From Alphaproteobacteria bacterium (GTDB lineage: Bacteria > Pseudomonadota > Alphaproteobacteria > Micropepsales > Micropepsaceae), in NCBI GenBank assembly GCA_013389115.1, contig JACADY010000066.1:81775-137062 (forward strand): a stretch of DNA of 55,288 nucleotides, read 5' to 3'. The translations under genes were made by a program, and so were the position numbers. Positions 1-9,154 of the stretch are shown piece by piece; position 1 is the stretch's first letter; the number at the start of each line of letters is the position of its first letter. The notes under the pieces are model-generated. The model worked only from the letters and a program-made list of their open reading frames with translations. It was not told the origin of the DNA and did not search any database.

Positions 1-819
1 GATCAGCGCTCCAAGGACTATTCGGAGATCCGCGACGTGTTTCGCCCGGGTCATGCCGATTACACCTATTTCGCCAAGTATGGCATTCGCGACTACCGGG
101 GCGGCGGGCGGCAATCGGCGCGCGAGACGGCGGCGCGGGTGGCGGCGGGAGCGGTCGCCCGCATCGTTCTCAACAGCGCCGTCAAGGCCGGCGTGCGCAT
201 CCGCGGCGCTCTCGTGCAGATGGGCCCCCATGGCATCGACCGCGCGGCATGGGACTGGGAGGAGACGCTCGCCAATCCTTTTTTCTGCCCGGATGCGAAG
301 GCGGCTCTTCAGTGGGCGGACTATCTTGAGGGCGTGCGCAAGAAGGGCTCATCCTGCGGCGCCGTGATCGAGGTCGTGGCCGAGGGCGTGCCCGCCGGCT
401 GGGGAGCGCCGCTCTATGGCAAGCTCGATGGCGATCTGGCTGCCGCGATGATGAGCATCAACGCGGTCAAGGGGGTCGAAATCGGCGATGGCTTTGCGGC
501 CGCTTCGCTCTCGGGCGAGGAAAATGCCGATGAGATGCGGGCAAAGCGCGGGCGGCCGGTGTTCCTCTCCAACCATGCGGGCGGGATCCTGGGCGGCATT
601 TCAACAGGCCAGCCCATCATCTGCCGGTTCGCGGTCAAACCCACCTCATCCATTCTCTCGCCCCGGCGCACGGTCAACGCGGCGATGCAGGAAACAGAGA
701 TCGCGACCAAGGGCCGCCATGATCCTTGCGTCGGCATTCGCGCGGTGCCCGTGGGGGAAGCGATGATGGCGCTCGTGCTCGCCGACCATTTCCTGCGCCA
801 TCGCGGGCAGGTGGGGTGA
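1..819 (+). CDS. aroC: Chorismate synthase, 5' end outside the window
   Basis: Chorismate synthase turns 5-enolpyruvylshikimate-3-phosphate into chorismate, the last shared step of aromatic amino acid and folate synthesis, using reduced FMN in the cytoplasm. The reading frame is open from base 1 and 272 residues are present; the family is about 350-390 residues, so roughly the first quarter is missing. Visible family signatures are RPGHADYT, then [18 protein letters not shown], and near the C-terminus [18 protein letters not shown]. The C-terminus is intact and stops at TGA 817-819. A short truncated frame and then a repeat cluster follow directly, so no operon partner can be named on this side. 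Confidence 0.97.
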   Translation, partial: DQRSKDYSEIRDVFRPGHADYTYFAKYGIRDYRGGGRQSARETAARVAAGAVARIVLNSAVKAGVRIRGALVQMGPHGIDRAAWDWEETLANPFFCPDAKAALQWADYLEGVRKKGSSCGAVIEVVAEGVPAGWGAPLYGKLDGDLAAAMMSINAVKGVEIGDGFAAASLSGEENADEMRAKRGRPVFLSNHAGGILGGISTGQPIICRFAVKPTSSILSPRRTVNAAMQETEIATKGRHDPCVGIRAVPVGEAMMALVLADHFLRHRGQVG

Positions 820-825
820 AGCGCC

Positions 826-879
826 ATGAGCCAGATTCACTCGCTCGCCGAATTGCGCCGGATCATCGGGGAGGCGTGA
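826..879 (+). pseudogene. Possible 17-codon remnant of a PPOX-family gene cut by a repeat
   Basis: Six bases after aroC an ATG opens a 17-codon frame with the product MSQIHSLAELRRIIGEA. It resembles the first residues of pyridoxamine 5'-phosphate oxidase-like FMN proteins, which often begin with a similar IxSLAELR stretch. The stop codon TGA (877-879) overlaps the first arm of the hairpin (878-897) that begins the repeat cluster. It looks like a gene start cut off when the repeat region arose. The assignment rests on a very short match and may be chance. Confidence 0.25.
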
Positions 880-1110
880 AGCGCGTCTCAGCGCTTCGGG
901 TGCTTCCCCTCACCCCCACCCCAGCCCCTTTCAGGCGGAGGGGTTTTTCATGGCAACCACCTCCCTTCAGGGGAGGTCGAAGCGCCCTTCGGCGCTTCGG
1001 GTGGGGTGATGGTGTCAGGAATCAGCCCGGTTTGTACCGGTTAAGCCCCCCACCCCAGCCCCTCCCCACGAATGGGGGAGGGGTTTTCCCCGTACCCCTC
1101 AAGCGTGGGT
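878..1110. repeat. Cluster of GC-rich intergenic palindromic repeats
   Basis: This stretch is built of repeated modules. A GAAGCGC/GCGCTTC hairpin lies at 878-897 and a related CGAAGCGCC/GGCGCTTCG hairpin near 978-999, both followed by CGGGTG. Two direct copies of a CACCCCAGCCCCT...AGGGGTTTT module lie at about 911-949 and 1046-1089; the second contains a CCCCTCCCC/GGGGAGGGG stem. A further ACCTCCC/GGGAGGT stem lies near 959-977. Similar elements are common between genes in alphaproteobacteria. No gene is seen in 880-1112. Confidence 0.75.
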
Positions 1111-1115
1111 CGTCA
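1091..1115 (+). repeat. Direct repeat, left of the DUF559 gene
   Basis: The sequence reads TACCC, seven bases, GTGGGT, CGTCA. A matching element (TACCC, six bases, GTGGGT, GTCA) lies at about 1469-1489 in the same orientation. The DUF559 stop codon is inside this copy. The pair encloses only the DUF559 gene. Confidence 0.5.
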
Positions 1116-1457
1116 ATCTGCGTTTCCAGACAAGACCTCGAAGATGTGTTCCGCGACGGCCACCAAGTCTTCCTCAACTTCACGATTGGAAAATCTCAGT
1201 ACACGGAATCCTTTCCGTTCAAGCCAACGCGTCCTTGCCGCATCATGCACCTGCTGAGTTGCCATACCGTGCTGGTCCCCGTCGATCTCAACGATGAGGC
1301 GATTGCGGAAGCACAGGAAGTCAACGATATAAGGCCCCAACGGCACTTGACGGCGAAAATGGAAACCGCGGGCGCGAAACTCCTTGAGTTTCCACCAGAC
1401 GAGTCGCTCGAAGGGCGTCGGATTCTTGCGCATGAAGCGCGCGCGCTCGTTCGCCAT
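1113..1457 (-). CDS. DUF559 endonuclease-like protein
   Basis: The product is 114 residues from the preferred start. It belongs to the DUF559 family, related to the very-short-patch-repair/restriction endonuclease fold; its cellular role is not established. Visible family features are the N-terminal MANERARFMRKNPTPFE, the core RRQVPLGPYIVDFLCF with its Asp, and VEIDGDQH, the conserved acidic-Asp-His segment expected at the metal site. An ATG at 1490 would add 11 residues coded by repeat-like DNA and would overlap the methyltransferase stop by ATGA, but the family usually starts at the MAN-type Met at 1457. Short direct repeats bracket the gene (about 1091-1115 and 1466-1490), and its stop lies inside one of them. 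That suggests it arrived as a small cassette. Confidence 0.85.
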   Translation of the reverse strand: MANERARFMRKNPTPFERLVWWKLKEFRARGFHFRRQVPLGPYIVDFLCFRNRLIVEIDGDQHGMATQQVHDAARTRWLERKGFRVLRFSNREVEEDLVAVAEHIFEVLSGNAD

Positions 1458-1465
1458 CCCCCCAC

Positions 1466-1490
1466 CCCTACCCTCGCGCGTGGGTGTCAT
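1466..1490 (+). repeat. Direct repeat, right of the DUF559 gene
   Basis: Second copy of the TACCC-N6-GTGGGT-GTCA element. It overlaps the stop codon of the SAM methyltransferase gene (1487-1489, minus) and an alternative ATG for the DUF559 gene. It is preceded by a CCCCCCACCCC tract like that in the repeat cluster at 878-1110. Confidence 0.5.
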
Positions 1491-2527
1491 TCCGCCTTCA
1501 TGAACGTGGCGACCTTGGTGAGATAGGCGATTTGGGTCTCGGTGCGTCGCAGCCCCGCTTCGGCGAACAGCGCGTCCAAATCCTCGCCCGCGTAGGAACC
1601 ATAATAGGGTTCATGGAAGATGACCGGGAAGGCTTCGATGAGGGCCTCAAGGCGTGGATTGTCGCCGGACTGGATCGAATCAACGAGGATGAAGGTGCCG
1701 CCCGGTTTCAGCACGCGCGCAATCTCGCGCACCGCTACGCGGCGAACCTTCGGTGGCAATTCGTGAAAGAGATAGACCGAGGTTGCGATATCAAAGGCAC
1801 CATCCTCGAACGGCATCTCCTCCGCCGCGCCCTTTTTTAGCGTCACGGCGCGCCAGCCCGCGAGGTTGCGGCCAGCCGCCTCCAAATAATCGGGCGAAAG
1901 GTCAAGCGCGGTCACGTCCAGCAGCGGCCAGTTGCGCTTGATCTCCTTCAAGAAACGGCCGGTGCCGCAGGCGATGTCGATGAGCCTCACCTTGCGCTGA
2001 TCGCGTCCCTTGAGGGCACGGGCAAGCGGTGCCAGCGCCTGGCGGCGCATGGTGTCGGCGGTGCCAGTGAACAGCGTCTCGACCTGAAAGTCATAGAGCC
2101 GCGCCGATTCCTGCGTCAGCCAGCCGCCGGTCTGGAAATGGAAGTTCTGCAGGTAATAGCGCGGGTAATTCTGCATGCGCTCTTCGGAGAGAACCTCATC
2201 ATGCCCGCGCGAGCGGCGGCGCGCGGCGACCGCCTTTGCGTCCCTGAGGAAGCGCGGGCTGGTCCTGGCGCCGCCGATCGAGAGCACGTCATCGGGCGGC
2301 GCATAAAGTCCCGCCTTGATGTTCTCCCAGTCCCTGTCGAAGAGCGCGCGTATCTCGCGCAGGATATCGGCGGTCTTTGGCCATGGCGCGCTTGGCTTCA
2401 CGGGCGTTTCGCCCTCGCCCCGCAAGGGACCCGCAACGCCGCGCGCGGCCAGATAATGGCCCGCAAACCACGCGACGCGCGCGGTGTGGCTCAACGCATA
2501 GCGAACACGACCCATCGGCCCTTGCAT
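1487..2527 (-). CDS. Class I SAM-dependent methyltransferase
   Basis: The protein has 346 residues. The C-terminal half is a Rossmann-type methyltransferase: motif I is LIDIACGTGRF at about 182-192, an acidic strand end follows (TALDLSPDY, 207-214), then the FDIATSVYLFHELP segment and the RVLKPGGTFILVDS strand typical of UbiE/type-11 methyltransferases. The first 150 residues are basic and helical with no domain I recognise. The substrate is unknown. The gene starts 3 bases after the RNA methyltransferase stop, so the two are probably co-transcribed. It could act on a quinone, a lipid or another small molecule; nothing in the sequence decides this. Confidence 0.88.
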   Translation of the reverse strand: MQGPMGRVRYALSHTARVAWFAGHYLAARGVAGPLRGEGETPVKPSAPWPKTADILREIRALFDRDWENIKAGLYAPPDDVLSIGGARTSPRFLRDAKAVAARRRSRGHDEVLSEERMQNYPRYYLQNFHFQTGGWLTQESARLYDFQVETLFTGTADTMRRQALAPLARALKGRDQRKVRLIDIACGTGRFLKEIKRNWPLLDVTALDLSPDYLEAAGRNLAGWRAVTLKKGAAEEMPFEDGAFDIATSVYLFHELPPKVRRVAVREIARVLKPGGTFILVDSIQSGDNPRLEALIEAFPVIFHEPYYGSYAGEDLDALFAEAGLRRTETQIAYLTKVATFMKAE

Positions 2528-2530
2528 GCG

Positions 2531-3787
2531 CTATCCCCTTTCGAAGGTGGCGGCGAGCTCAATATGGGGCGACCAGAGGAATTGGTCCACAGGGACAACG
2601 CGTCTCAGGCGATAGCCCCCATCCATGAGAATGCGGGCGTCGCGGGCAAAGGTCGCGGGGTTGCAGGATATCGAGACGATGACCGGGACCACCGACTTTG
2701 CCAGTTCCTCGGCCTGGGCGCGCGCGCCGGCACGGGGCGGATCGATGACGGCGGCATCGATCTGCTTCATCTCGCGCGCCAAAACGGGCCGACGGAAGAG
2801 ATCGCGGCGCTCGACTTTGACGGGCTTGAGGCCGGTCGCGGCTCGAAAGGCGGCCATCAGCGCGGCAAGGGCCCGCGGCTCTGCCTCATAGGCCGTGACG
2901 CCGGCCGTTCGGGCGATGGGAAGCGTGAAGGCACCACACCCTGCGAAGAGATCGATGACGCGCTTGGCCCTCGCAGTACCCTTTAGAACCTCAGCGCAAA
3001 GGGCGGCCTCGGCCTCTTCGACCGCTTGGACGAAGGCGCCGGGCGGCGGCGTTACGGCCATGCCGCCGGCGCTGATCACGGGCGGGCGGCGTTCAACCAG
3101 CGTTTCGCCGTTGAGCGTGAAGCGGGCAAGGTCCGCGGCATGCGCTGCCTTGGCGATCGCTTCGCGCTCATCCGCGCTGAGGCGGGCCGGCCCTTCCTCC
3201 AGCGCGAGCGCGACATCGAGACCCGATCGCGAAGCGAGTACCGTCATCACCGCGACGGCTCCGTTGCGCATGATGGCGCTGAGGAGCGCACGCAGGCGGG
3301 GCAGCGCCGTCTCAATTTCCGGTACGAGGACGGGGCATTTCTGCTGATCGACGATGCGGTGCGTGCCGGCCTCATGAAAGCCGAGGGTGAGACCGTCGCG
3401 CGATTTCTTGGCGGCATAGACGGCGCGGCGGCGCGAGTTCGGCGGGACCACGATCAGAGGCGCGATCTCGGTGCCCTCGATGCCCCGCGCTGCCAAGGCA
3501 GCGGCCACCAGTTCACGCTTCCAGGCGCGATAGGCGCTCGCCTCCAGATGCTGAATGGCACATCCGCCGCAACGGCCAAAGTGCCGGCAGCGCGCGGGCA
3601 CACGCGCCGGGCTGGCCTCCAGAATTTCGGCAAGGATCAGGCGCCCCGCCTCTGCCTGGACGCGCACGCGCTCGCCCGGCAGCGCAAAGGGCACGAAGCG
3701 GCCATCATCCGTGCGGCCGTCGCCCTCATGGCCGAGCGCGGCAATGGCGACAATTTCTGAAGGCGCTAGGCCCTCGCCGCCGCCCAT
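2531..3787 (-). CDS. TrmA/RlmD-family RNA (uracil-5-)-methyltransferase
   Basis: The enzyme methylates C5 of a uridine in RNA with SAM; family members include RlmD (23S rRNA U1939). Length from the chosen ATG is 418 residues. A TRAM-like beta domain comes first. Then [10 protein letters not shown] supplies Cys67, Cys73 and Cys76, which with Cys151 would bind a 4Fe-4S cluster as in RlmD. The SAM loop is [11 protein letters not shown] (277-287). IDPPRAG (348-354) and the catalytic [10 protein letters not shown] with Cys375 follow. An upstream in-frame start at 3922 would add 45 Arg-rich residues lying wholly over dxs and is unlikely. The chosen ATG overlaps dxs by 22 bases, which points to translational coupling. 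The exact target base in this organism is inferred only. Confidence 0.93.
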   Translation of the reverse strand: MGGGEGLAPSEIVAIAALGHEGDGRTDDGRFVPFALPGERVRVQAEAGRLILAEILEASPARVPARCRHFGRCGGCAIQHLEASAYRAWKRELVAAALAARGIEGTEIAPLIVVPPNSRRRAVYAAKKSRDGLTLGFHEAGTHRIVDQQKCPVLVPEIETALPRLRALLSAIMRNGAVAVMTVLASRSGLDVALALEEGPARLSADEREAIAKAAHAADLARFTLNGETLVERRPPVISAGGMAVTPPPGAFVQAVEEAEAALCAEVLKGTARAKRVIDLFAGCGAFTLPIARTAGVTAYEAEPRALAALMAAFRAATGLKPVKVERRDLFRRPVLAREMKQIDAAVIDPPRAGARAQAEELAKSVVPVIVSISCNPATFARDARILMDGGYRLRRVVPVDQFLWSPHIELAATFERG

Positions 3788-5679
3788 TGCGCCTCGCGGC
3801 CCAGCGCCTCCATGGCCGTGCGCACGATGTCGGGCGCGCTGAGGCCGGCGATCTCGTATTGGCGTTCGGGCTTGTCGTGATCGATGAAGCAATCGGGCAG
3901 CGTCATCGGGCGGATCTTGCAACCCGCATCGAAAAGCCCTGCCTTCGCCATGAACTGCATCACATGCGCGGCAAAGCCGCCGATGGCGCCTTCCTCGATC
4001 GTGATCACGACCTCATGGCCGCGCACGAGGCGGCGCACCAGATCCTCATCGAGAGGCTTGCAGAAGCGGGCGTCGGCGATTGTCGTCGACAGACCAAAGG
4101 CCATGAGCTGGTCCGCCGCCTTCATGCATTCCTGAAGCCGCGTGCCGAAATTGAGGATCGCGACCGCCGTGCCCTCGCGGATGATCCGGCCCTTGCCGAT
4201 TTCGAGGGGGGTGCCGCGCTCGGGCAGCGCAAGTCCCATCCCCTCGCCGCGCGGATAGCGCAAGGCGCTGGGGCGGTCATCGATCTGGCTTTGCGTCGCC
4301 ACCATGTGCATCAGCTCCACCTCGTCGCTTGCCGCCATGACGACGAAGCCGGGCAGCGTGCCAAGATAGGCGATGTCATAGGCGCCCGCATGGGTTGCGC
4401 CATCGGCGCCGACAAGGCCTGCCCGGTCCATGGCAAAGCGCACCGGTAGACCCTGAATGGCGACGTCGTGCACGACCTGGTCATAGCCGCGCTGCAGAAA
4501 GGTCGAATAGATGGCCGCGAAGGGCTTCAAGCCTTCCGCCGCCATGCCGGCGCAGAAGGTGACCGCATGCTGCTCGGCGATGCCCACATCGAAACAGCGT
4601 GTGGGGAATTTCCTCGCGAAGAGGTCAAGGCCCGTGCCGCCCGGCATCGCGGCCGTCACGGCGACGATGCGCTCATCGGCCTCGGCCTCCTTGATGAGGG
4701 CTTCGGCGAAGACCTTGGTATAGCTGGGCGCCTTGGCGGCGGATTTCGCCTGAGCGCCCGTGATGACGTCGAACTTGGTGACGCCGTGATACTTGTCGGC
4801 CGAATTCTCGGCCGGGGCATAGCCCTTGCCCTTTTGCGTCACGCAATGGACGAGGATCGGGCCGATGCCGGCATCGCGCACATTCTTCAGAACGGGCACG
4901 AGATGATCGAGATTGTGGCCGTCGATGGGACCCACATAGTAGAAGCCCAACTCCTCGAACAGCGTGCCGCCCATCGCAAGGCCGCGCGCATATTCCTCGG
5001 CCCGGCGCGCGCCCTCCTCAATGAATTTGGGCAGCGCCTTCGCCATCTGGCGGCCGATGTCACGCAAGGTCAGATAGGATTTGCCCGAGATGAGGCGGGC
5101 CAGATAGGCGCTCATCGCGCCCACGGGCGGCGCAATCGACATGTCGTTGTCGTTGAGAATCACGATGAGCCGCGAATGGCGAGCGCCGGCATTGTTCATC
5201 GCCTCATAGGCCATGCCCGCCGACATCGCCCCGTCACCAATGACGCAGACGATGTTGCGCGCCTCGTTCTTCAGATCGCGCGCGACCGCCATGCCGAGCC
5301 CCGCGGAAATCGAGGTCGAGGAATGCGCGGCGCCAAAGGGGTCGTATTCACTCTCGGCGCGCCTTGTGAAACCCGAAAGGCCGCCGCCCTGACGCAAGGT
5401 GCGGATGCGGTCGCGCCGGCCGGTCAGGATCTTGTGGGGATAGGCCTGGTGGCCGACATCCCAGATCAGCCGGTCATAGGGCGTATCGAACACATGGTGG
5501 ATGGCGACGGTGAGCTCCACGACGCCAAGCCCCGCGCCCAAATGTCCGCCCGTCACTGAAACAGCGTCGATGGTTTCGGCCCGAAGGTCGGCAGCAAGGC
5601 CCTTAAGTTCTTCGCGATTAAGGGCTTTCAGGTCGGCCGGGGCTGATATCCGGTCCAGAAACGGCGTGATCGGCGGCAT
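3766..5679 (-). CDS. dxs: 1-deoxy-D-xylulose-5-phosphate synthase
   Basis: Dxs condenses pyruvate and glyceraldehyde-3-phosphate with thiamine diphosphate, the first step of the MEP isoprenoid pathway. The protein has 637 residues, normal for the family. [12 protein letters not shown] (about 72-83) is the N-terminal signature. The ThDP site is [21 protein letters not shown] beginning near 145 with GDG at 148-150. [12 protein letters not shown] lies in the pyrimidine domain, and the transketolase C-terminal domain follows. An in-frame GTG at 5700 exists, but the ATG at 5679 has GGAAAG just upstream and gives the family start [10 protein letters not shown]. It lies 185 bases downstream of ispA in the same direction, so both isoprenoid genes are kept together. 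Confidence 0.98.
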   Translation of the reverse strand: MPPITPFLDRISAPADLKALNREELKGLAADLRAETIDAVSVTGGHLGAGLGVVELTVAIHHVFDTPYDRLIWDVGHQAYPHKILTGRRDRIRTLRQGGGLSGFTRRAESEYDPFGAAHSSTSISAGLGMAVARDLKNEARNIVCVIGDGAMSAGMAYEAMNNAGARHSRLIVILNDNDMSIAPPVGAMSAYLARLISGKSYLTLRDIGRQMAKALPKFIEEGARRAEEYARGLAMGGTLFEELGFYYVGPIDGHNLDHLVPVLKNVRDAGIGPILVHCVTQKGKGYAPAENSADKYHGVTKFDVITGAQAKSAAKAPSYTKVFAEALIKEAEADERIVAVTAAMPGGTGLDLFARKFPTRCFDVGIAEQHAVTFCAGMAAEGLKPFAAIYSTFLQRGYDQVVHDVAIQGLPVRFAMDRAGLVGADGATHAGAYDIAYLGTLPGFVVMAASDEVELMHMVATQSQIDDRPSALRYPRGEGMGLALPERGTPLEIGKGRIIREGTAVAILNFGTRLQECMKAADQLMAFGLSTTIADARFCKPLDEDLVRRLVRGHEVVITIEEGAIGGFAAHVMQFMAKAGLFDAGCKIRPMTLPDCFIDHDKPERQYEIAGLSAPDIVRTAMEALGREAQWAAARA

Positions 5680-5864
5680 GGCTCTTTCCAACTCCCCCAC
5701 TTTCCTAGCGCAGTTGCGGTTCCTTGCCTATGGGAGCTAGTTGGCCCTTTGGCGGCGGGAATGGGGCGAAGCGTAGCAGGGTTTGCCAAAAATACAGGTT
5801 ATCGCAGCTCGGGGCTTCCTCAGGACTTAACGGCGCCCTTGCGACGCGATCCGGCCCCTTCCCT

Positions 5865-6779
5865 CTAACCCTTCCTCGACACCGACCAGGCGGCGGCGGC
5901 GCGCAGGAGATCGGCCTTTTCATCGAATATGTCGAGGTGACGCACCGCCTGTTCGGCCAGGACCTGGGCCTGAGACCTTGCGCGCTCGACGCCCAGCGCC
6001 TTCACAAAGGTCGCCTTGCCGCGCGCCTCGTCCTTGCCGAGTTTCTTGCCCACAATCACGTCATCGCCTTCGACATCCAAGAGGTCATCGGCGATCTGGA
6101 AGGCAAGGCCCAGATCCTGCGCGAACCCCAGAAGCGCGTGGCGCATCGGCGGCGAGGCCTTGCCCATGATCGCACCCGCCTCACAGGCAAATGAGATGAG
6201 CGCGCCCGTCTTGAGACGCTGAAGGCGGGTGATCGTCGTCACATCGGCGGCCTTGCCCTCGACACTCATGTCGATCATCTGGCCCGCAACCATGCCGGAG
6301 GCCCCCGCCGCATTGGCGAGCCGCGCCATCAACTCACAGCGCACATAGGGATCCGCGTGGGTTTCCGGCGCAGCCAGGATGGTAAAAGCGTGCGCCTGGA
6401 GTGCGTCGCCCGCGAGAATCGCCGCCGCCTCATCGAATTTTCTGTGTACGGACGGACGGCCGCGGCGCATATCGTCATCGTCCATGGCGGGCAGATCGTC
6501 ATGCACGAGACTATAGGCATGCACGCATTCAACGGCGGCGGCCGCGCGCGCAAGGGCCCGGCGGTCGACGCCGAAAAGACGCCCCGATTGGAGAACCAAA
6601 AAGGCGCGCAGGCGCTTGCCTCCGCCGATGACGGCGTAACGCATCGCCTCGATGAGCCGCGCCTCAAGCCCCGCAGGCTCGGGCAGAAGCGTATCGAGGG
6701 TCTGATCGAGCAGGCTTGCAGTTTCGCCGAGCGCAGGCTCAATGAGCGCGCGGAGCCCAGGGGGGCGAGGCTGATTCAT
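5865..6779 (-). CDS. ispA: Farnesyl diphosphate synthase / short-chain polyprenyl synthase
   Basis: The enzyme condenses isopentenyl diphosphate with dimethylallyl and geranyl diphosphate to make farnesyl diphosphate, using magnesium. The protein is 304 residues. The first Asp-rich motif is HDDLPAMDDDDMRRGRP (about 93-109) and the second is DDLLD (231-235); GGGKRLRAF (52-60) binds the allylic or IPP diphosphate. An in-frame start 81 bases upstream would run through xseB, so the ATG at 6779 is preferred; it lies 4 bases after the xseB stop. The order xseB-ispA-dxs is common in proteobacteria. Chain length (C15 or C20) cannot be fixed from sequence alone; C15 is the usual role in this place. 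Confidence 0.96.
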   Translation of the reverse strand: MNQPRPPGLRALIEPALGETASLLDQTLDTLLPEPAGLEARLIEAMRYAVIGGGKRLRAFLVLQSGRLFGVDRRALARAAAAVECVHAYSLVHDDLPAMDDDDMRRGRPSVHRKFDEAAAILAGDALQAHAFTILAAPETHADPYVRCELMARLANAAGASGMVAGQMIDMSVEGKAADVTTITRLQRLKTGALISFACEAGAIMGKASPPMRHALLGFAQDLGLAFQIADDLLDVEGDDVIVGKKLGKDEARGKATFVKALGVERARSQAQVLAEQAVRHLDIFDEKADLLRAAAAWSVSRKG

Positions 6780-6783
6780 GGGG

Positions 6784-7041
6784 TCATTCCAATCCGGCGG
6801 GGGCCGTGGTGATGGCGCCGTCACTGCCCACGACAATTTTTTCGACGCGGGCCTGCGCATCCTTCAGTTTTTTCTCGCAATGCGCCTTCAAAAGCGCGCC
6901 GCGCTCATAGATGGCGATCGATTCCTCAAGATCGACCTGGCCACGTTCAAGCCGCGTGACGATCTCCTCCAGCTCTCGCAAGGCGGCCTCAAATGAGAGC
7001 GCGGCAATCTCGCCCGCCGGTTTCGCTTCGGCCTTTACCAT
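6784..7041 (-). CDS. xseB: Exodeoxyribonuclease VII small subunit
   Basis: This is the small subunit of exonuclease VII, which degrades single-stranded DNA from both ends; several copies bind the large subunit XseA, which is not in this window. The product is 85 residues, normal for the family. The helical core reads [20 protein letters not shown] followed by [14 protein letters not shown], the classic XseB pattern. The start is ATG 7041, preceded by a GGAGG site and sharing one base with the stop of the upstream HDAC-family gene (TGATG). A TTG one codon earlier is also possible. Confidence 0.95.
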   Translation of the reverse strand: MVKAEAKPAGEIAALSFEAALRELEEIVTRLERGQVDLEESIAIYERGALLKAHCEKKLKDAQARVEKIVVGSDGAITTAPAGLE

Positions 7042-7970
7042 CAAGCCTCCATCAAAGCGCGGACATGCGCCTGCGCCGAGGACGCCAGCGCATTGAGGTT
7101 ATAGCCGCCTTCGAGGGTGGAAACCACGCGCCCCTTCGCGCAACGCGCGGCGAGGCGAACGATCTGCTCGGTCACCCAGCCATAGTCCCCCGAATCGAGC
7201 CGCAGATCGGCCAGCGGATCGAGGCGATGCGCATCAAAGCCGGCCGAGATGAGAATGAATTCCGGCGCGAAACTCTCAATGGCAGGCAAAACCACTTCGG
7301 CCATCATGGCGCGGAAGTCATCCGACCCGGCTCGGGCCGGCAACGGTGCGTTCAAGATGTTGTTGGCGATGCCGCGCTCGCCAGCGTCGCCTGTCCCAGG
7401 GTAAAGGGGCCATTGGTGAGTCGAGGCGAAATAGAAATCAGCGTCGGCCTCGAAGGCGCTTTGCGTCCCGTTGCCGTGGTGGACATCGAAGTCGATGACC
7501 GCAATGCGCTTCAGGCCATGGCCGGCACGGGCATGGGCCGCGCCGATGGCGACGTTGTTGAATATGCAAAAGCCCATGGCCTGCGCCCGTTCGGCATGAT
7601 GGCCGGGCGGGCGGACCGCGCAAAAGGCATTCGAGACCTCCCCCGCCATAACCGCATCGACGGCACCGATCACAGCACCGGCCGCGCACAGCGCCGCCTC
7701 ACCCGAGCCGGGGGAGAGCACCGTATCGGCGTCCAAATGACATTGACCCTCCAGGGGCACAGCCCCAAGCACCTGATCGATATAGGCCCGGTCATGGATG
7801 CGGGCGATTTCCTCGCGCGTGGCGGGCCGCGCCTCCTCACGAACGAGGAACTGAAATTCCTCTCCCTCCAGCGCATGCAGGACCGCCCGCAGGCGATCTG
7901 CGGTCTCGGGGTGGCCGATCGGGGTCTCGTGGTAATAGCACGAGGGGTGCGAAAAGAGTGCTGTCGCCAT
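7041..7970 (-). CDS. Histone deacetylase-family (acetylpolyamine-type) hydrolase
   Basis: This is a zinc-dependent deacetylase of the HDAC/AcuC/acetylpolyamine amidohydrolase superfamily, 309 residues. RPPGHHAE (120-127) carries the two active-site histidines. [13 protein letters not shown] (158-170) carries zinc ligands Asp162 and His164. [12 protein letters not shown] supplies the third Asp, and LEGGYN near the C-terminus is also conserved. The start was moved to ATG 7970 ([10 protein letters not shown]) because the in-frame extension upstream is not family-like. The gene leads the xseB-ispA cluster, an arrangement common in alphaproteobacteria. The substrate is unknown; bacterial members act on acetylated polyamines or other acetylated small molecules. 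Confidence 0.93.
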   Translation of the reverse strand: MATALFSHPSCYYHETPIGHPETADRLRAVLHALEGEEFQFLVREEARPATREEIARIHDRAYIDQVLGAVPLEGQCHLDADTVLSPGSGEAALCAAGAVIGAVDAVMAGEVSNAFCAVRPPGHHAERAQAMGFCIFNNVAIGAAHARAGHGLKRIAVIDFDVHHGNGTQSAFEADADFYFASTHQWPLYPGTGDAGERGIANNILNAPLPARAGSDDFRAMMAEVVLPAIESFAPEFILISAGFDAHRLDPLADLRLDSGDYGWVTEQIVRLAARCAKGRVVSTLEGGYNLNALASSAQAHVRALMEA

Positions 7971-7994
7971 GGCGTTACTTAACCTTGCGATGGT

Positions 7995-8012
7995 TTGCGG
8001 CACAAGCCGCAA
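7995..8012. repeat. Inverted repeat between divergent genes
   Basis: TTGCGGC and GCCGCAA form a 7-base-pair stem with an ACAA loop. It lies 24 bases upstream of the HDAC-family start and 36 bases upstream of the zntB start, so it could be an operator or a leader hairpin. No protein is assigned to it. Confidence 0.4.
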
Positions 8013-8048
8013 GGTGTAGGATTGTGCGTGCTGGGACAGGGGGCATTC

Positions 8049-9068
8049 ATGAACTGGTTCTCAACGGGCGGCACCCAAAAGAGCAGCCTCGTGACGCTCG
8101 ATGAGCGCGGGCTCATTGCGGGCTATGTGCTCGACGGCAAGGGCGGGGGCGCCGCGGTGGAATGGGATACGATCCGGACGTGGGCGCCGGAGAAGGGCGC
8201 GCTCTGGTTGCATCTCAACCGTGCCGACAAGACGGTGCGGCACTGGCTCATGAACGAGGCGGGGATCGAGAAAGAAGTCGCAGATGCACTCCTTGCCCCC
8301 GATGTCCGGCCACGCGTCGTGCCGACGGCGAAGGGGCTCATCGTCAATCTCAAGGGCATCAATCTCAACCCGGGCGCGGACCCGGAGGACATGGTGGCGC
8401 TGCGCTGCTATCTGGAAGGTCCTCGCCTCATCACCACGCGCCAGCGGCGGATCATGGCGATCGATGACATCCGCCTGCGCATCAAGCAGGGCGCAGGGCC
8501 AAAGGATGCAAGCGATGCGCTCGTGATGATCGCGCACAGCCTCATGGTCCGGATCGGCCATGTGCTCGAGGAGATGGGCGATGCGGTCGATGAACTCGAA
8601 GATGAACTCATCGCGGGCCACAGCGCGAAGCTGCGCGATCGGCTTGGCATGGTGAGAAGGCGCGCCGTCGCCGTGCGCCGGCACCTGGCGCCGCAGCGCG
8701 AGGCCCTGACGCGGCTGCACATGGAATCAAGCGCGCTCATCGACGACAAGGACAGGCTTGCGTTGCGCGAGATCGCCGATTCAACGACGCGCTATGTCGA
8801 AGACCTCGATGCGGTGCGGGAGCGGGCGGCCGTGCTGCAGGATGAGTGGGCCGGCCGCCTTGCCGAGCAGCAGAACCGCAACTCCTATCTGCTCGCGGTC
8901 GTTGCAGGCGTCGTTTTGCCCCTGACGCTGATCACGGCGGTGCTCGGCGTCAATATCGGGGGCATGCATGAGGGCCATGCGGGAGAGGATTTCTGGACAC
9001 TCGTCTGTGTGCTCGCCGGACTGGGTGTCGCGCAAATCGTGCTCTACCGCCTCATGCGGTGGCTCTAG
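8049..9068 (+). CDS. zntB: CorA-family divalent cation transporter, ZntB type
   Basis: A pentameric inner-membrane metal channel or carrier of the CorA superfamily, 339 residues. A long cytoplasmic alpha/beta funnel domain (1-265) rich in charged helices (for example DAVDELEDELIAGH) is followed by two C-terminal membrane segments (about 279-300 and 315-336). The loop motif at 300-305 is GVNIGG, where CorA has GMN; GVN is the form seen in ZntB zinc transporters. The ATG at 8049 is preferred to an in-frame start at 7995 that would add unlike residues. The gene is alone, divergent from the HDAC-family gene. Zinc as substrate is inferred from the GVN motif; magnesium or other metals remain possible. 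Confidence 0.9.
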   Translation: MNWFSTGGTQKSSLVTLDERGLIAGYVLDGKGGGAAVEWDTIRTWAPEKGALWLHLNRADKTVRHWLMNEAGIEKEVADALLAPDVRPRVVPTAKGLIVNLKGINLNPGADPEDMVALRCYLEGPRLITTRQRRIMAIDDIRLRIKQGAGPKDASDALVMIAHSLMVRIGHVLEEMGDAVDELEDELIAGHSAKLRDRLGMVRRRAVAVRRHLAPQREALTRLHMESSALIDDKDRLALREIADSTTRYVEDLDAVRERAAVLQDEWAGRLAEQQNRNSYLLAVVAGVVLPLTLITAVLGVNIGGMHEGHAGEDFWTLVCVLAGLGVAQIVLYRLMRWL

Positions 9069-9154
9069 CGGTCACAATCTCTCCGCGCGGGCGCCCCCCG
9101 ACGGCGCCCTATTCGCCGCGCCATGCTCCCCGCAGCCACGAGCGAGGGGTAGTG

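Noticed and set aside
5705-5923. A 72-codon frame between dxs and ispA
   Set aside because: It overlaps the end of ispA, is Pro-rich without domain sense and lacks a start signal.
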